Below are positions 55,892 through 63,680 of a DNA stretch of 64,000 nt, piece after piece (within the stretch, counting starts at the first letter, position 1; each line of letters starts with the position of its first letter). Below the pieces are notes generated by a model. The model made no database searches, was not told where the DNA came from, and was given only the letters and a program-made list of their open reading frames with translations. The translations under genes were made by a program, and so were the position numbers. Source of the stretch: Cellulosimicrobium cellulans. Its GTDB lineage: Bacteria; Actinomycetota; Actinomycetes; Actinomycetales; Cellulomonadaceae. The DNA is taken from the NCBI RefSeq assembly GCF_016907755.1, contig NZ_JAFBCN010000001.1:1116001-1180000 (forward strand). Reading direction: 5' to 3'.

Positions 55892-56818
55892 ATGGGAGCC
55901 GGTCACGACCACGGTGCGGGGGACGTCGCCGCGCCCGACCACCGCGCACGGCTCGCGGTCGCGTTCGGGATCACCGCGACGATCCTCGTCGCGCAGGCCG
56001 TCGGCGCGGTCCTCACGGGGAGCCTCGCGCTCCTCACGGACACGGCGCACATGCTCACCGACGCGACAGGGCTGGCCGTGGCGCTCGTCGCGGCGTCGCT
56101 CGTGCTCCGGCCCGCGACCAAGCGCCGCACCTGGGGCTTCCGCCGCGTCGAGGTGCTCGCCGCCCTCGCGCAGGCGGCGCTCCTCCTCGCGGTCGGCGCG
56201 TACGCCGTCGTCGAGGGCGTACGGCGCCTGTTCTCGCCGCCGGACGTGCCCTCGTCGGAGCTCCTCGTCTTCGGGATCGTCGGCCTGGTCGGCAACGTCG
56301 TCGCGATCGCCGTCCTCGCGTCCGGGCGCCGCGCGAACCTCAACCTGCGCGCGGCGTTCCTGGAGGTCGTCAACGACGCCCTGGGGTCGGTCGGGGTGAT
56401 CGTGGCCGCCGTCGTCATCGCGACGACGGGGTACCAGCAGGCGGACGCGATCGCCGGCCTGTTCATCGCGCTCCTCATCGTCCCCCGTGCCGTCCGCCTC
56501 CTGCGCGAGGCGACGGCCGTGCTCATGGAGTTCACGCCGGAGGGGCTGGACCTCGACGACGTCCGGGCGCACATCCTCTCGCTCGACCACGTCGAGGACG
56601 TGCACGACCTCCACGCGTCGACCGTCGCGACCGGCCTGCCGACGATCTCGGCGCACGTCGTCGTCGACGACGCGTGCTTCCGGGACGGGCACGCGCTCGA
56701 GATCACGGAGCGTGTCCGTTCGTGCGTCGCGCACCACTTCCCGGTGTCCGTCGAGCACTCGACGTTCCAGCTCGAGACGGCCGCCCTGCGCGACCGCGAG
56801 GCCCACGGGCACGCGTAG
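55892..56818 (+). CDS. Cation diffusion facilitator (CDF) metal exporter
   Basis: 308-residue proton-coupled divalent cation (Zn/Co/Cd-type) exporter. There are six spans; the second has LLTDTAHMLTDATGLAVAL with the metal-site His/Asp pattern, and the fifth has EVVNDALGSVGVIVAAVVI (Asp). The cytoplasmic domain reads VEDVHDLHASTVATGLPTISAHVVVDDAC. A His-rich N-terminus (GAGHDHGAG) may collect metal. ATG 55892 is used (AGGAGG four bases upstream); GTG 55889 is possible. Probably repressed by the upstream ArsR protein. Confidence 0.9.
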   Translation: MGAGHDHGAGDVAAPDHRARLAVAFGITATILVAQAVGAVLTGSLALLTDTAHMLTDATGLAVALVAASLVLRPATKRRTWGFRRVEVLAALAQAALLLAVGAYAVVEGVRRLFSPPDVPSSELLVFGIVGLVGNVVAIAVLASGRRANLNLRAAFLEVVNDALGSVGVIVAAVVIATTGYQQADAIAGLFIALLIVPRAVRLLREATAVLMEFTPEGLDLDDVRAHILSLDHVEDVHDLHASTVATGLPTISAHVVVDDACFRDGHALEITERVRSCVAHHFPVSVEHSTFQLETAALRDREAHGHA

Positions 56819-56850
56819 GAGCGCGCGGCGGACGAGCCGTGCGGCCCCAC

Positions 56851-56856
56851 TAGGGT
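56851..56856 (+). promoter_or_regulatory. -10 box TAGGGT of galE, leaderless start
   Basis: TAGGGT lies exactly 7 bases before ATG 56864; there is no Shine-Dalgarno sequence, fitting leaderless translation. Confidence 0.6.
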
Positions 56857-56863
56857 GGGTGCC

Positions 56864-57883
56864 ATGACGATCCTCGTGACCGGCGGAGCCGGGTACATCG
56901 GCGCGCACGTGGTGCGCCTCCTCCAGGAGCGCGGCGAGAAGGTGGTCGTGGTCGACGACCTCAGCACTGGTCGCGCGGACCGCGTCGGCGACGCGACGCT
57001 CGTCGAGGTCGACGTGGCGTCCCCGGAGGCCGTGGACGTCCTGACGCGCGCCCTCACCGAGCACGACGTGCGCGCAGTGATCCACTTCGCGGCGCGCAAG
57101 CAGGTCGGCGAGTCGGTCGAGAAGCCGGCGTGGTACTACCAGCAGAACGTCGGCGGGTTCACGAACCTCGTCACGGCGATGCAGGCGGCGGGCGTCGATC
57201 GGCTGGTCTTCTCGTCGTCCGCGGCGACGTACGGCATGCCGTCGGTCTCCCTCGTCGAGGAGAAGCTGCACGCCGAGCCGATCAACCCCTACGGCGAGAC
57301 CAAGCTCGTCGGCGAGTGGCTCGGCCGCGCGGCCGGTCGTGCGTGGGGCCTGCGGTTCGTCGCGCTGCGCTACTTCAACGTGGCCGGCGCGGGCTGGCCG
57401 GAGCTCGGCGACCCCGCCGTGCTGAACCTCGTGCCGATGGTGCTCGACCGCCTGGAGCGCGGCGAGCAGCCCAAGATCTTCGGCGACGACTACCCGACGC
57501 CGGACGGCACGTGCATCCGCGACTACATCCACGTCCTGGACCTCGCGCACGCGCACCTCGCGGCGCTCGGGTACCTCGACGTCGAGGAGCGCCCGTTCGA
57601 CGTGTTCAACGTCGGGACCGGGCAGGGGTCGTCGGTGCGCGAGGTGATCGACGAGATCGGGCGCGTGAGCGGGCTCGACGTCACGCCGGAGGTCCTGCCG
57701 CGGCGCGCGGGCGACCCGCCGCAGCTCGTCGGCGACCCGCGCCGGATCAACGAGCTCTTCGGCTGGACCGCGACGAACGGGCTGCCCGAGATCATCTCGT
57801 CGGCCTGGGAGGCCTGGCAGGCGGGCCCGCGCCGCATCGAGGTCGCGGCGGCCGGCGGCGCGGAGGGCGCTCCCGAGGTGTGA
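56864..57883 (+). CDS. galE: UDP-glucose 4-epimerase
   Basis: 339-residue NAD-dependent SDR enzyme interconverting UDP-glucose and UDP-galactose. Cofactor fold MTILVTGGAGYIGAHVVRLL, catalytic Ser region FSSSAATYGMP, Tyr-x-x-x-Lys as YGETK, and the extended-SDR blocks YFNVAGA and PDGTCIRDYIHVLDLAHAHLAAL. ATG 56864 follows the -10 spacing; ATG 56855 upstream would add three residues. Confidence 0.95.
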   Translation: MTILVTGGAGYIGAHVVRLLQERGEKVVVVDDLSTGRADRVGDATLVEVDVASPEAVDVLTRALTEHDVRAVIHFAARKQVGESVEKPAWYYQQNVGGFTNLVTAMQAAGVDRLVFSSSAATYGMPSVSLVEEKLHAEPINPYGETKLVGEWLGRAAGRAWGLRFVALRYFNVAGAGWPELGDPAVLNLVPMVLDRLERGEQPKIFGDDYPTPDGTCIRDYIHVLDLAHAHLAALGYLDVEERPFDVFNVGTGQGSSVREVIDEIGRVSGLDVTPEVLPRRAGDPPQLVGDPRRINELFGWTATNGLPEIISSAWEAWQAGPRRIEVAAAGGAEGAPEV

Positions 57884-57909
57884 GCGCGGGCATCCCGTGC
57901 CACCCTGGT

Positions 57910-57929
57910 TTCCTCAGCATGCTGAGGAA
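57910..57929. promoter_or_regulatory. 20-bp perfect palindrome upstream of the crt operon
   Basis: TTCCTCAGCATGCTGAGGAA has no mismatch and no loop, so it suits a dimeric repressor rather than an RNA hairpin. It lies 45-64 bases before crtB and 27 bases after galE. Carotenoid operons in relatives are controlled by MarR-type (CrtR) or light-responsive MerR-type (LitR) proteins; none is encoded nearby. Confidence 0.65.
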
Positions 57930-57973
57930 TCAGCCGGGGAGGTTCCCCGGCGACGGGAGAGACGGGACGACCT

Positions 57974-58888
57974 GTGGGCGACGAGAGCGACCCGGCACGG
58001 CTGTACGACCTGACCGCCGCGCGCACGAGCCGGGTCGTGCTCGCGTCCTACTCGACCTCGTTCGGGCTGGGCGCGCGACTGCTCGACGCACCGACGCGCG
58101 ACGGGATCGACGCCGTCTACGGCCTCGTCCGCATCGCCGACGAGGTCGTGGACACGCGCCGCGGCGACGGCGCGGCGGACCTCCTCGACGAGCTGGAGGC
58201 CGAGGTGGCGCGCGCGCTCGACCGCGGGTGGTCAACCAACCTCGTGGTGCACTCGTTCGCGCGGACCGCCCGCCGGTGCGGCATCGGCCACGCCGAGCTC
58301 GACCCGTTCTTCGCGTCGATGCGCACGGACCTCACGGTGCGCGTGCACGACCGCGAGAGCTACGAGCGGTACGTGTACGGCTCGGCGGAGGTCGTCGGCC
58401 TCATGTGCCTCGCGGTCTTCCTCAACGCGCGCCGTCGTCCCGGCGATCCGCTGCGGGTCGCGGAGCCGGTCCTCGTCCGCGGGGCGCGGGCGCTCGGCGC
58501 CGCGTTCCAGAAGATCAATTTCCTGCGCGACCTGCGCACCGACCACGACGAGCTCGGGCGCGCCTACCTGCCCGGCGTCGTCCCGGGGCGGCTGCGTCGT
58601 CGCGACGTCGAGGCGTTCTGCCACGAGGTCGAGGAGGACCTCGCCGCGGCGCGCGCGGCGCTCCCAGGGCTCCCGGTGCGGCCACGGATCGCCGTCGCGG
58701 CGACGGTCGCGGTCTACGAGCGCCTCCTCGCCCGCCTCGCGGCGACGCCTCCGGAGGACATCCTGCGGACGCGCGTGCGCGTCCCCGACACGGTCAAGGT
58801 CGCGCTCGCAGCCCGTGCCGCGGGTGGCCAGCTCCTCGGCCAGATGGCCTCCGGCCGGTCCTCCCGCCCGCGCAAGGTGCTCGCGTGA
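57974..58888 (+). CDS. crtB: Phytoene synthase
   Basis: 304-residue squalene/phytoene synthase joining two GGPP molecules. First Asp-rich region YGLVRIADEVVDTRRGDG, second LRDLRTDHDELGRAYLPG, and the ALGAAFQKINFLRDL signature. GTG 57974 is the start. First gene of a five-gene operon with every junction overlapping by 4 bases. No GGPP synthase (crtE) or idi gene is attached, unlike many relatives. Confidence 0.93.
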   Translation: MGDESDPARLYDLTAARTSRVVLASYSTSFGLGARLLDAPTRDGIDAVYGLVRIADEVVDTRRGDGAADLLDELEAEVARALDRGWSTNLVVHSFARTARRCGIGHAELDPFFASMRTDLTVRVHDRESYERYVYGSAEVVGLMCLAVFLNARRRPGDPLRVAEPVLVRGARALGAAFQKINFLRDLRTDHDELGRAYLPGVVPGRLRRRDVEAFCHEVEEDLAAARAALPGLPVRPRIAVAATVAVYERLLARLAATPPEDILRTRVRVPDTVKVALAARAAGGQLLGQMASGRSSRPRKVLA

Positions 58889-60561
58889 GGCCACCGCGCG
58901 TCGTCGTCGTCGGTGGCGGGATCTCGGGGCTGGCCACCGCCGCGCTGCTCGCGCGCGGGGGCGCGACCGTCACGCTGCTGGAGCGCCACGAGGTCCTGGG
59001 CGGCCGTGCGGGCACGCTCGAGGTGGACGGGTTCCGCTTCGACACCGGGCCGTCCTGGTACTTCATGCCGGAGGTGTTCGAGCACTTCTTCGCCCTCCTC
59101 GGCGCGCGCGTCGAGGACCACCTCGACCTCGTCCCGCTCGACCCGGCGTACCGCGTGTTCTTCGAGCGCGACGACCCGGGCGGTGCGCCGTCCACGTTCG
59201 AGCTCTCGGCGAGCCCGGGTGTGAACCGTGCCCGGTTCGACGCGATCGAGCCTGGGGCCGGCGACCGCGTGGCCGCCTACGCGGCCGAGGCGAGCGAGGC
59301 GTACGGGCTCGCGCTCGACCACTTCCTCTACACCACGTTCGAGCGGCCCGACCGCGCGCTCTCCCCGGAGGTGCTGCGTCGGCTCCCACGCCTCGCCGGG
59401 CTGCTGCGCGCGTCGCTCGCGGACCGCGCGTCGCGGGTCGTGCAGGACCCACGGCTGCGGCAGCTCCTCGGCTACCACGCCGTCTTCCTGGGCTCCTCGC
59501 CCTACCGCGCGCCCGCGCTGTACTCCCTCATGAGCCACCTCGACCTCGTCGACGGCGTGCAGTACCCGCGCGGCGGCATGCACACGCTGATCGAGGCCGT
59601 GGCCCGCCTCGCCCGCGCGGAGGGCGCGGAGCTCCGGACGGGTGCCGACGTCTCCGGGATCGAGGTGGTCCCCGGTGCCCGACGGCGCGGGCGCGTCACG
59701 GGCGTCCGCCTCGCCTCGGGGGAGGTGGTCGCGGCGGACGTCGTCGTCTCGGCCGCGGACCGGCACCACACCGAGACCGCCCTCCTGGACCCTGCGTGGG
59801 CCGACCTGCCCGCCGCGTCGTGGGAGGACAAGGGCCCGGGGATCTCGGCACTGCTCGTGCTCGCGGGGGTGCGGGGCGCGCTGCCCCAGCTCGCGCACCA
59901 CTCCCTCTTCTTCACGCGCGACTGGCCCGCGAACTTCGAGGCGGTGCTCGGCACCGACCGGCGCAGCGACCCGGCGGGGCTGCGCGTCCCGGACCCCGCG
60001 TCGCTCTACGTGTCGCGCACGTCCGCGACCGACGGGCCGTCGTCGGGCGCGCCCGCGGCCCCGCCCGGGCACGAGAACCTCTTCCTGCTCGTCCCGTTCC
60101 CCGCCGACCCGACCCTCGGCGCCGACGCTCCGTCCCGCCGCACGCTCGACGCCCTCGCGGACCGCTACCTGGCCCAGGTGGGCCGGTGGGCGGGCGTCGC
60201 GGACCTCCCGGGCCGGGTCGTGACCCGGCGCGTGCTCGGGCCCGCCCACTTCGCGACCGAGCTCTCGGCGTGGCGCGGGGGCGCCCTCGGCATGGAGCAC
60301 ACGCTCCGGCAGTCCGCCCTGTGGCGGCCCCGGACCGCCTCCCGCCGCGTCGACGGGCTCTACCACGCGGGAGGTGGCACGATCCCGGGCGTGGGACTCC
60401 CGATGTGCCTCATCAGCGCCGAGCTCGTCACGAAGCGCCTGCTCGGCGAGACGTCGCCGCGCCCGCTGCCCACCCCGCTGCGCGCGGGCTACCTCGCGGC
60501 GAGCCGCCGGCCCGAGCGGGTCCGGCCGTCGGGTGCGCGGCCCGTCGAGGTCCGGCGGTGA
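58885..60561 (+). CDS. crtI: Phytoene desaturase
   Basis: 558-residue FAD enzyme turning phytoene into lycopene. N-terminal fold RVVVVGGGISGLATAALLARGGATVTLLERHEVLGGRAGT, then FRFDTGPSWYFMPEVFEHFFALLG, YHAVFLGSSPYRAPALYSLMSHLDLVDGVQYPRGGMHTL, and the closing GLYHAGGGTIPGVGLPMCLISAELV bacterial-desaturase signature. Slightly longer than usual owing to a Pro/Ala insert near residues 385-400. Confidence 0.95.
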   Translation: MRPPRVVVVGGGISGLATAALLARGGATVTLLERHEVLGGRAGTLEVDGFRFDTGPSWYFMPEVFEHFFALLGARVEDHLDLVPLDPAYRVFFERDDPGGAPSTFELSASPGVNRARFDAIEPGAGDRVAAYAAEASEAYGLALDHFLYTTFERPDRALSPEVLRRLPRLAGLLRASLADRASRVVQDPRLRQLLGYHAVFLGSSPYRAPALYSLMSHLDLVDGVQYPRGGMHTLIEAVARLARAEGAELRTGADVSGIEVVPGARRRGRVTGVRLASGEVVAADVVVSAADRHHTETALLDPAWADLPAASWEDKGPGISALLVLAGVRGALPQLAHHSLFFTRDWPANFEAVLGTDRRSDPAGLRVPDPASLYVSRTSATDGPSSGAPAAPPGHENLFLLVPFPADPTLGADAPSRRTLDALADRYLAQVGRWAGVADLPGRVVTRRVLGPAHFATELSAWRGGALGMEHTLRQSALWRPRTASRRVDGLYHAGGGTIPGVGLPMCLISAELVTKRLLGETSPRPLPTPLRAGYLAASRRPERVRPSGARPVEVRR

Positions 60562-60890
60562 CCGGCCTCGCGTACCTCGGGGCGCTCGCGGTCTCCCTCG
60601 GGGGCCTCGCGGTGCTCGACCGGCGCTTCCGCCTCGCGTTCTGGTCGGACTGGCGCCGTGCCGCGCTCACCGTGGGTCTGGGCGTCGTCGGGTTCCTCCT
60701 CTGGGACGTCGCGGGGCTCGCGCTGGGCATCTTCGCGCGCGGCGAGAGTCCCTGGATGACGGGCCTCCTCCTCGCGCCCGACCTCCCGGTCGAGGAGGCG
60801 GTCTTCCTCACCCTGCTCTGCTACGTCGCGCTGCTCGTGTGGCGCTGGTTCGACCGCGTGGTCCGGCTCCGCCACGGCGGCGACGCATGA
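60558..60890 (+). CDS. crtYe: C50 carotenoid cyclase subunit CrtYe/CrtYg-like
   Basis: 110-residue membrane protein of the heterodimeric lycopene cyclase family. Three spans with LLWDVAGLALGIFARGESPWMTGLLLAPDLPVEEAVFLTLLCY; the P-V-E-E motif with an upstream D is the family hallmark. It works with the next gene. Epsilon (decaprenoxanthin) or gamma (sarcinaxanthin) specificity cannot be told by eye. Confidence 0.85.
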   Translation: MTGLAYLGALAVSLGGLAVLDRRFRLAFWSDWRRAALTVGLGVVGFLLWDVAGLALGIFARGESPWMTGLLLAPDLPVEEAVFLTLLCYVALLVWRWFDRVVRLRHGGDA

Positions 60891-61231
60891 CGAACCTCGT
60901 GCTCAACGTCCTCGTCCTCGCCGCGCTCGTCGCGGTCTCGTGGCGCGTGCTGCGGCGCCTGGGCGCGAGCGCGGTCGTGCGGACCGCCGTCGTGCTGTGC
61001 GTGCTGACGCTCGTGTTCGACACCCTGATGATCGCCGCGGACCTCTACGTCTACGCCCCGGACAAGATCCTCGGCGTGTACCTCTGGGGCGCACCGCTCG
61101 AGGACTTCGCCTACCCGCTGGCGGCGGCGCTCGGGGTGCCCGTGCTCTGGACCGTGCTCGGCGACCGGCGCCGTCCCGCGAGCACGCCCGACGCACCAGG
61201 TACCGACCGCCGCGACGAGGGGGTGCGGTGA
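60887..61231 (+). CDS. crtYf: C50 carotenoid cyclase subunit CrtYf/CrtYh-like
   Basis: 114-residue partner subunit: TLVFDTLMIAADLYVYAPDKILGVYLWGAPLEDFAYPLAAAL has the conserved P-L-E-D-F motif and F-D-x-x-M-I. Three spans and a charged tail. Both ends overlap neighbouring genes by 4 bases. Confidence 0.85.
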   Translation: MTNLVLNVLVLAALVAVSWRVLRRLGASAVVRTAVVLCVLTLVFDTLMIAADLYVYAPDKILGVYLWGAPLEDFAYPLAAALGVPVLWTVLGDRRRPASTPDAPGTDRRDEGVR

Positions 61232-62097
61232 GGGAGGTCCTCGCGGCGTCGAGGCCGTTCTCGTGGATCAACACCGCCTACCCGTTCGCCGCCGGATACC
61301 TCGTCGCGACCGGGGGCCGGGCCGACCTCGCGCTCGTCGTCGGGACGCTGTACTTCCTCGTGCCCTACAACCTGCTCATGTATGGCGTGAACGACGTCTT
61401 CGACTACGCGAGCGACCTGCGCAACCCGCGCAAGGGCGGGATCGAGGGGGCGCTCGCGGACCCCGCGACCGCGCGTGCGACCCATCGGCGCATCCTGCGT
61501 GCGTGCGTGGCGACCAACGTGCCGTTCCTCGTCGCGCTGCTGCTGCTCGGCGACCCGCTCGCCGGGCTGGTCCTCGCGCTCGTGGTGCTCGGCGTCGTGG
61601 CGTACTCCGCGCCGGTGCTCCGGTTCAAGGAGCGCCCGTTCCTCGACTCGTTCACGTCGGCGATGCACTTCGCCGGGCCGCTGCTGTACGCGCTCGTCCT
61701 CGTCGACGCAGACCTGTCGGCGCGCTCGGTGTGGCCCGTGCTCGTCGGCTTCGTCCTGTGGGGCATGGCCTCGCACGCGTTCGGCGCCGTGCAGGACGTG
61801 CGGGCGGACCGGGAGGGCGGCATCGCGTCCGTCGCGACGGCGGTCGGCGCGCACGCGACGGTGCTCGGCGCCGCCGCGGCGTACGTCGCCGCCGCGGCAG
61901 TCCTCGCCGTCCTGCCCTGGCCCGGCGTCCTCGCCGCGCTCCTGCCGCTCCCGTACGCCGCCAACGTGCTGCGGTTCCGCGACGTGCGCGACGACGACTG
62001 CGAGCGCGCGAACGCCGGGTGGCGCACGTTCCTGTGGCTCAACCTCGTGACGGGCTTCCTCGTGACGATGCTGCTCCTCGCGACCGCGCTCGCCTGA
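61228..62097 (+). CDS. crtEb: Lycopene elongase / prenyltransferase CrtEb
   Basis: 289-residue UbiA-family membrane prenyltransferase that adds C5 units to lycopene, giving C50 precursors (flavuxanthin type). The first Asp motif is YGVNDVFDYASDLRNPRKGG, and the second is GAVQDVRADREGGIASVATAVG; about eight spans. Last gene of the carotenoid operon. Confidence 0.9.
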   Translation: MREVLAASRPFSWINTAYPFAAGYLVATGGRADLALVVGTLYFLVPYNLLMYGVNDVFDYASDLRNPRKGGIEGALADPATARATHRRILRACVATNVPFLVALLLLGDPLAGLVLALVVLGVVAYSAPVLRFKERPFLDSFTSAMHFAGPLLYALVLVDADLSARSVWPVLVGFVLWGMASHAFGAVQDVRADREGGIASVATAVGAHATVLGAAAAYVAAAAVLAVLPWPGVLAALLPLPYAANVLRFRDVRDDDCERANAGWRTFLWLNLVTGFLVTMLLLATALA

Positions 62098-62158
62098 CCG
62101 CGCGGCGGGACCCGGGGGGGGTCGGTCGGCGGCGGCGTCGCCGGCCGGGGACGACGAC

Positions 62159-62195
62159 GGCCCCGGTCCGCGAGGTCGTCGCGGCGCCGGGGGCC
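62159..62195. terminator. Hairpin between crtEb and the M15 peptidase gene
   Basis: GGCCCCGG (62159-62166) pairs with CCGGGGGCC (62187-62195) with one bulge. It lies between convergent genes and could stop both. Confidence 0.45.
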
Positions 62196-62216
62196 GTGGT
62201 CGGGGGAGCGGGAGCC

Positions 62217-63680
62217 TCAGGAGAGGTCGCCGTACTCCCAGTGCCAGGGCTCGTTCTTCGAGCCGCCGGCGCGTGCCCACTCGGGGTTGTCCCAGCCGTA
62301 GGCAGGTGCGTTGGCCCGCATCCACTCGTACTGCGCGGTGCCGTACCCCTGGATGCCGCCGCCGAGGTCGAGCGCGAGCGCCCAGCCGTGGTTCGACATG
62401 CCGGGGGGCGCGGCGAAGTAGCCGCGCGACGCCTTGACGGCGACCTGCGAGGCGTAGGAGCGGTAGGAGTCCGTCACGGAGAGGTTCACGCCGAACGCCT
62501 CGACGAACTTCTGGTTGAGCGCCTCGATCTGGTGCGCGGCGTCGCAGCGGAGCTGCTCGCCCGGCGCGAACGACAGCTCGCACAGCGCGCTCGCGGGGAT
62601 CTGCCCGTTGCCGAAGCCGGCCGTGGAGGCGGCCCACTGGTCGAGCTGAGCCGCGATCTCCGCGGCCGACGGCGGACCGGGCACGACCTGGACGGTCACG
62701 CCCGAGCCGGCCGCGTCGAGCAGCGTGGCGAGCTCGGCCGTCAGCGCGGCGATCTCCTCGGTGGACCCCGCGGGCGCCGGCGTCTCGGCGGCGTCGGTGG
62801 TGGCGTCCGTCGCCGTCCCGGTGGTGAGGTCGGGCGACGCGGTCGCCGAGTCGGCAGCCGCGGCGTCCTCCTCGGGGGACTCGGTCGAGGTGTCAGCGCT
62901 CGTCGCGGCGTCGGGTGCCGCCGCCGTCCCCGCCTCGTCCGAGGACTCGTCCGACGCCGTGGCCAGGTCCGGCACGGTCGGCTCGAGCGTCGGGAGGGCG
63001 GCGAGGTCCTCGAGGGACGTGCGGGCCGAGGACCGGCTCGCGCGGTCGGAGCCGCGCTCGGCGAGGTGAGGCACGCTCGCTTCGAGGGTGTCGGACGCGG
63101 TCAGCAGCGCGTCGCCCTCGGTGTCGACCGCGGCGTCGTCGTCGGCGACCTCGTCGTCGGCGGTGTCGGCTGCCGTGTCGTCCGCGGTCCCGCCCAGCCC
63201 GGAGTCGGCGAGCGCGGGCAGGCCGGCGAACGCCGACGAGCCGTCGGTCGGGGAGGCCGCGGTGACGGCCGTGCTGAGCCGGGTGCGCGCGTCCTCGATC
63301 TGGGCGATCTGCTCGGGAGTCAGCCCGGCGGCGCCCTCCCCGGTGAGGAACTGTGCCCGCACGAGGGCGTCGCTCGCCGCGTCGACGGTGGCGGGGTCGG
63401 CCGCGACCGCACCCAGGGTCACCGGCGCCGTGCCGGCAGCGGTCGACGTGGTCGGTACGGCGGACGAGGAGTCGGCGGGCACATCCGCCGACGGCGCACC
63501 GCCGTCGGCGAAGGCTGCCGCGGCGGTGCTCGCGGTGAGCGCGACGGCCGCGACGGCGGCGCCGGTCCCGAGGGTGCGGCGACGGCGGGGCGCGACGCGT
63601 GCAGCGCCGTGCGCGCCGCGGCGCGCGGCGGAGGCGAGGGTCGCGGGGAGCGAGGCTCGGCTCGCGGTGTGGCGGCCCAT
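62217..63680 (-). CDS. Secreted M15-family (VanY-like) D,D-carboxypeptidase with long acidic linker
   Basis: 487-residue exported protein. A long basic signal region (residues 1-60, VAPRRRRTLGTGAAVAAVALTASTAAAAFA) is followed by about 280 residues very rich in Ala, Ser, Thr and Asp. The C-terminal M15B domain (about 345-487) has SVTDSYRSYASQVAVKASRGYFAAPPGMSNHGWALALDLGGG (zinc His and Asp) and EPWHWEYG (zinc His). It would trim cell-wall peptides. The linker probably spans the wall. A CebR-like box lies upstream on this side. Confidence 0.85.
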   Translation of the reverse strand: MGRHTASRASLPATLASAARRGAHGAARVAPRRRRTLGTGAAVAAVALTASTAAAAFADGGAPSADVPADSSSAVPTTSTAAGTAPVTLGAVAADPATVDAASDALVRAQFLTGEGAAGLTPEQIAQIEDARTRLSTAVTAASPTDGSSAFAGLPALADSGLGGTADDTAADTADDEVADDDAAVDTEGDALLTASDTLEASVPHLAERGSDRASRSSARTSLEDLAALPTLEPTVPDLATASDESSDEAGTAAAPDAATSADTSTESPEEDAAAADSATASPDLTTGTATDATTDAAETPAPAGSTEEIAALTAELATLLDAAGSGVTVQVVPGPPSAAEIAAQLDQWAASTAGFGNGQIPASALCELSFAPGEQLRCDAAHQIEALNQKFVEAFGVNLSVTDSYRSYASQVAVKASRGYFAAPPGMSNHGWALALDLGGGIQGYGTAQYEWMRANAPAYGWDNPEWARAGGSKNEPWHWEYGDLS

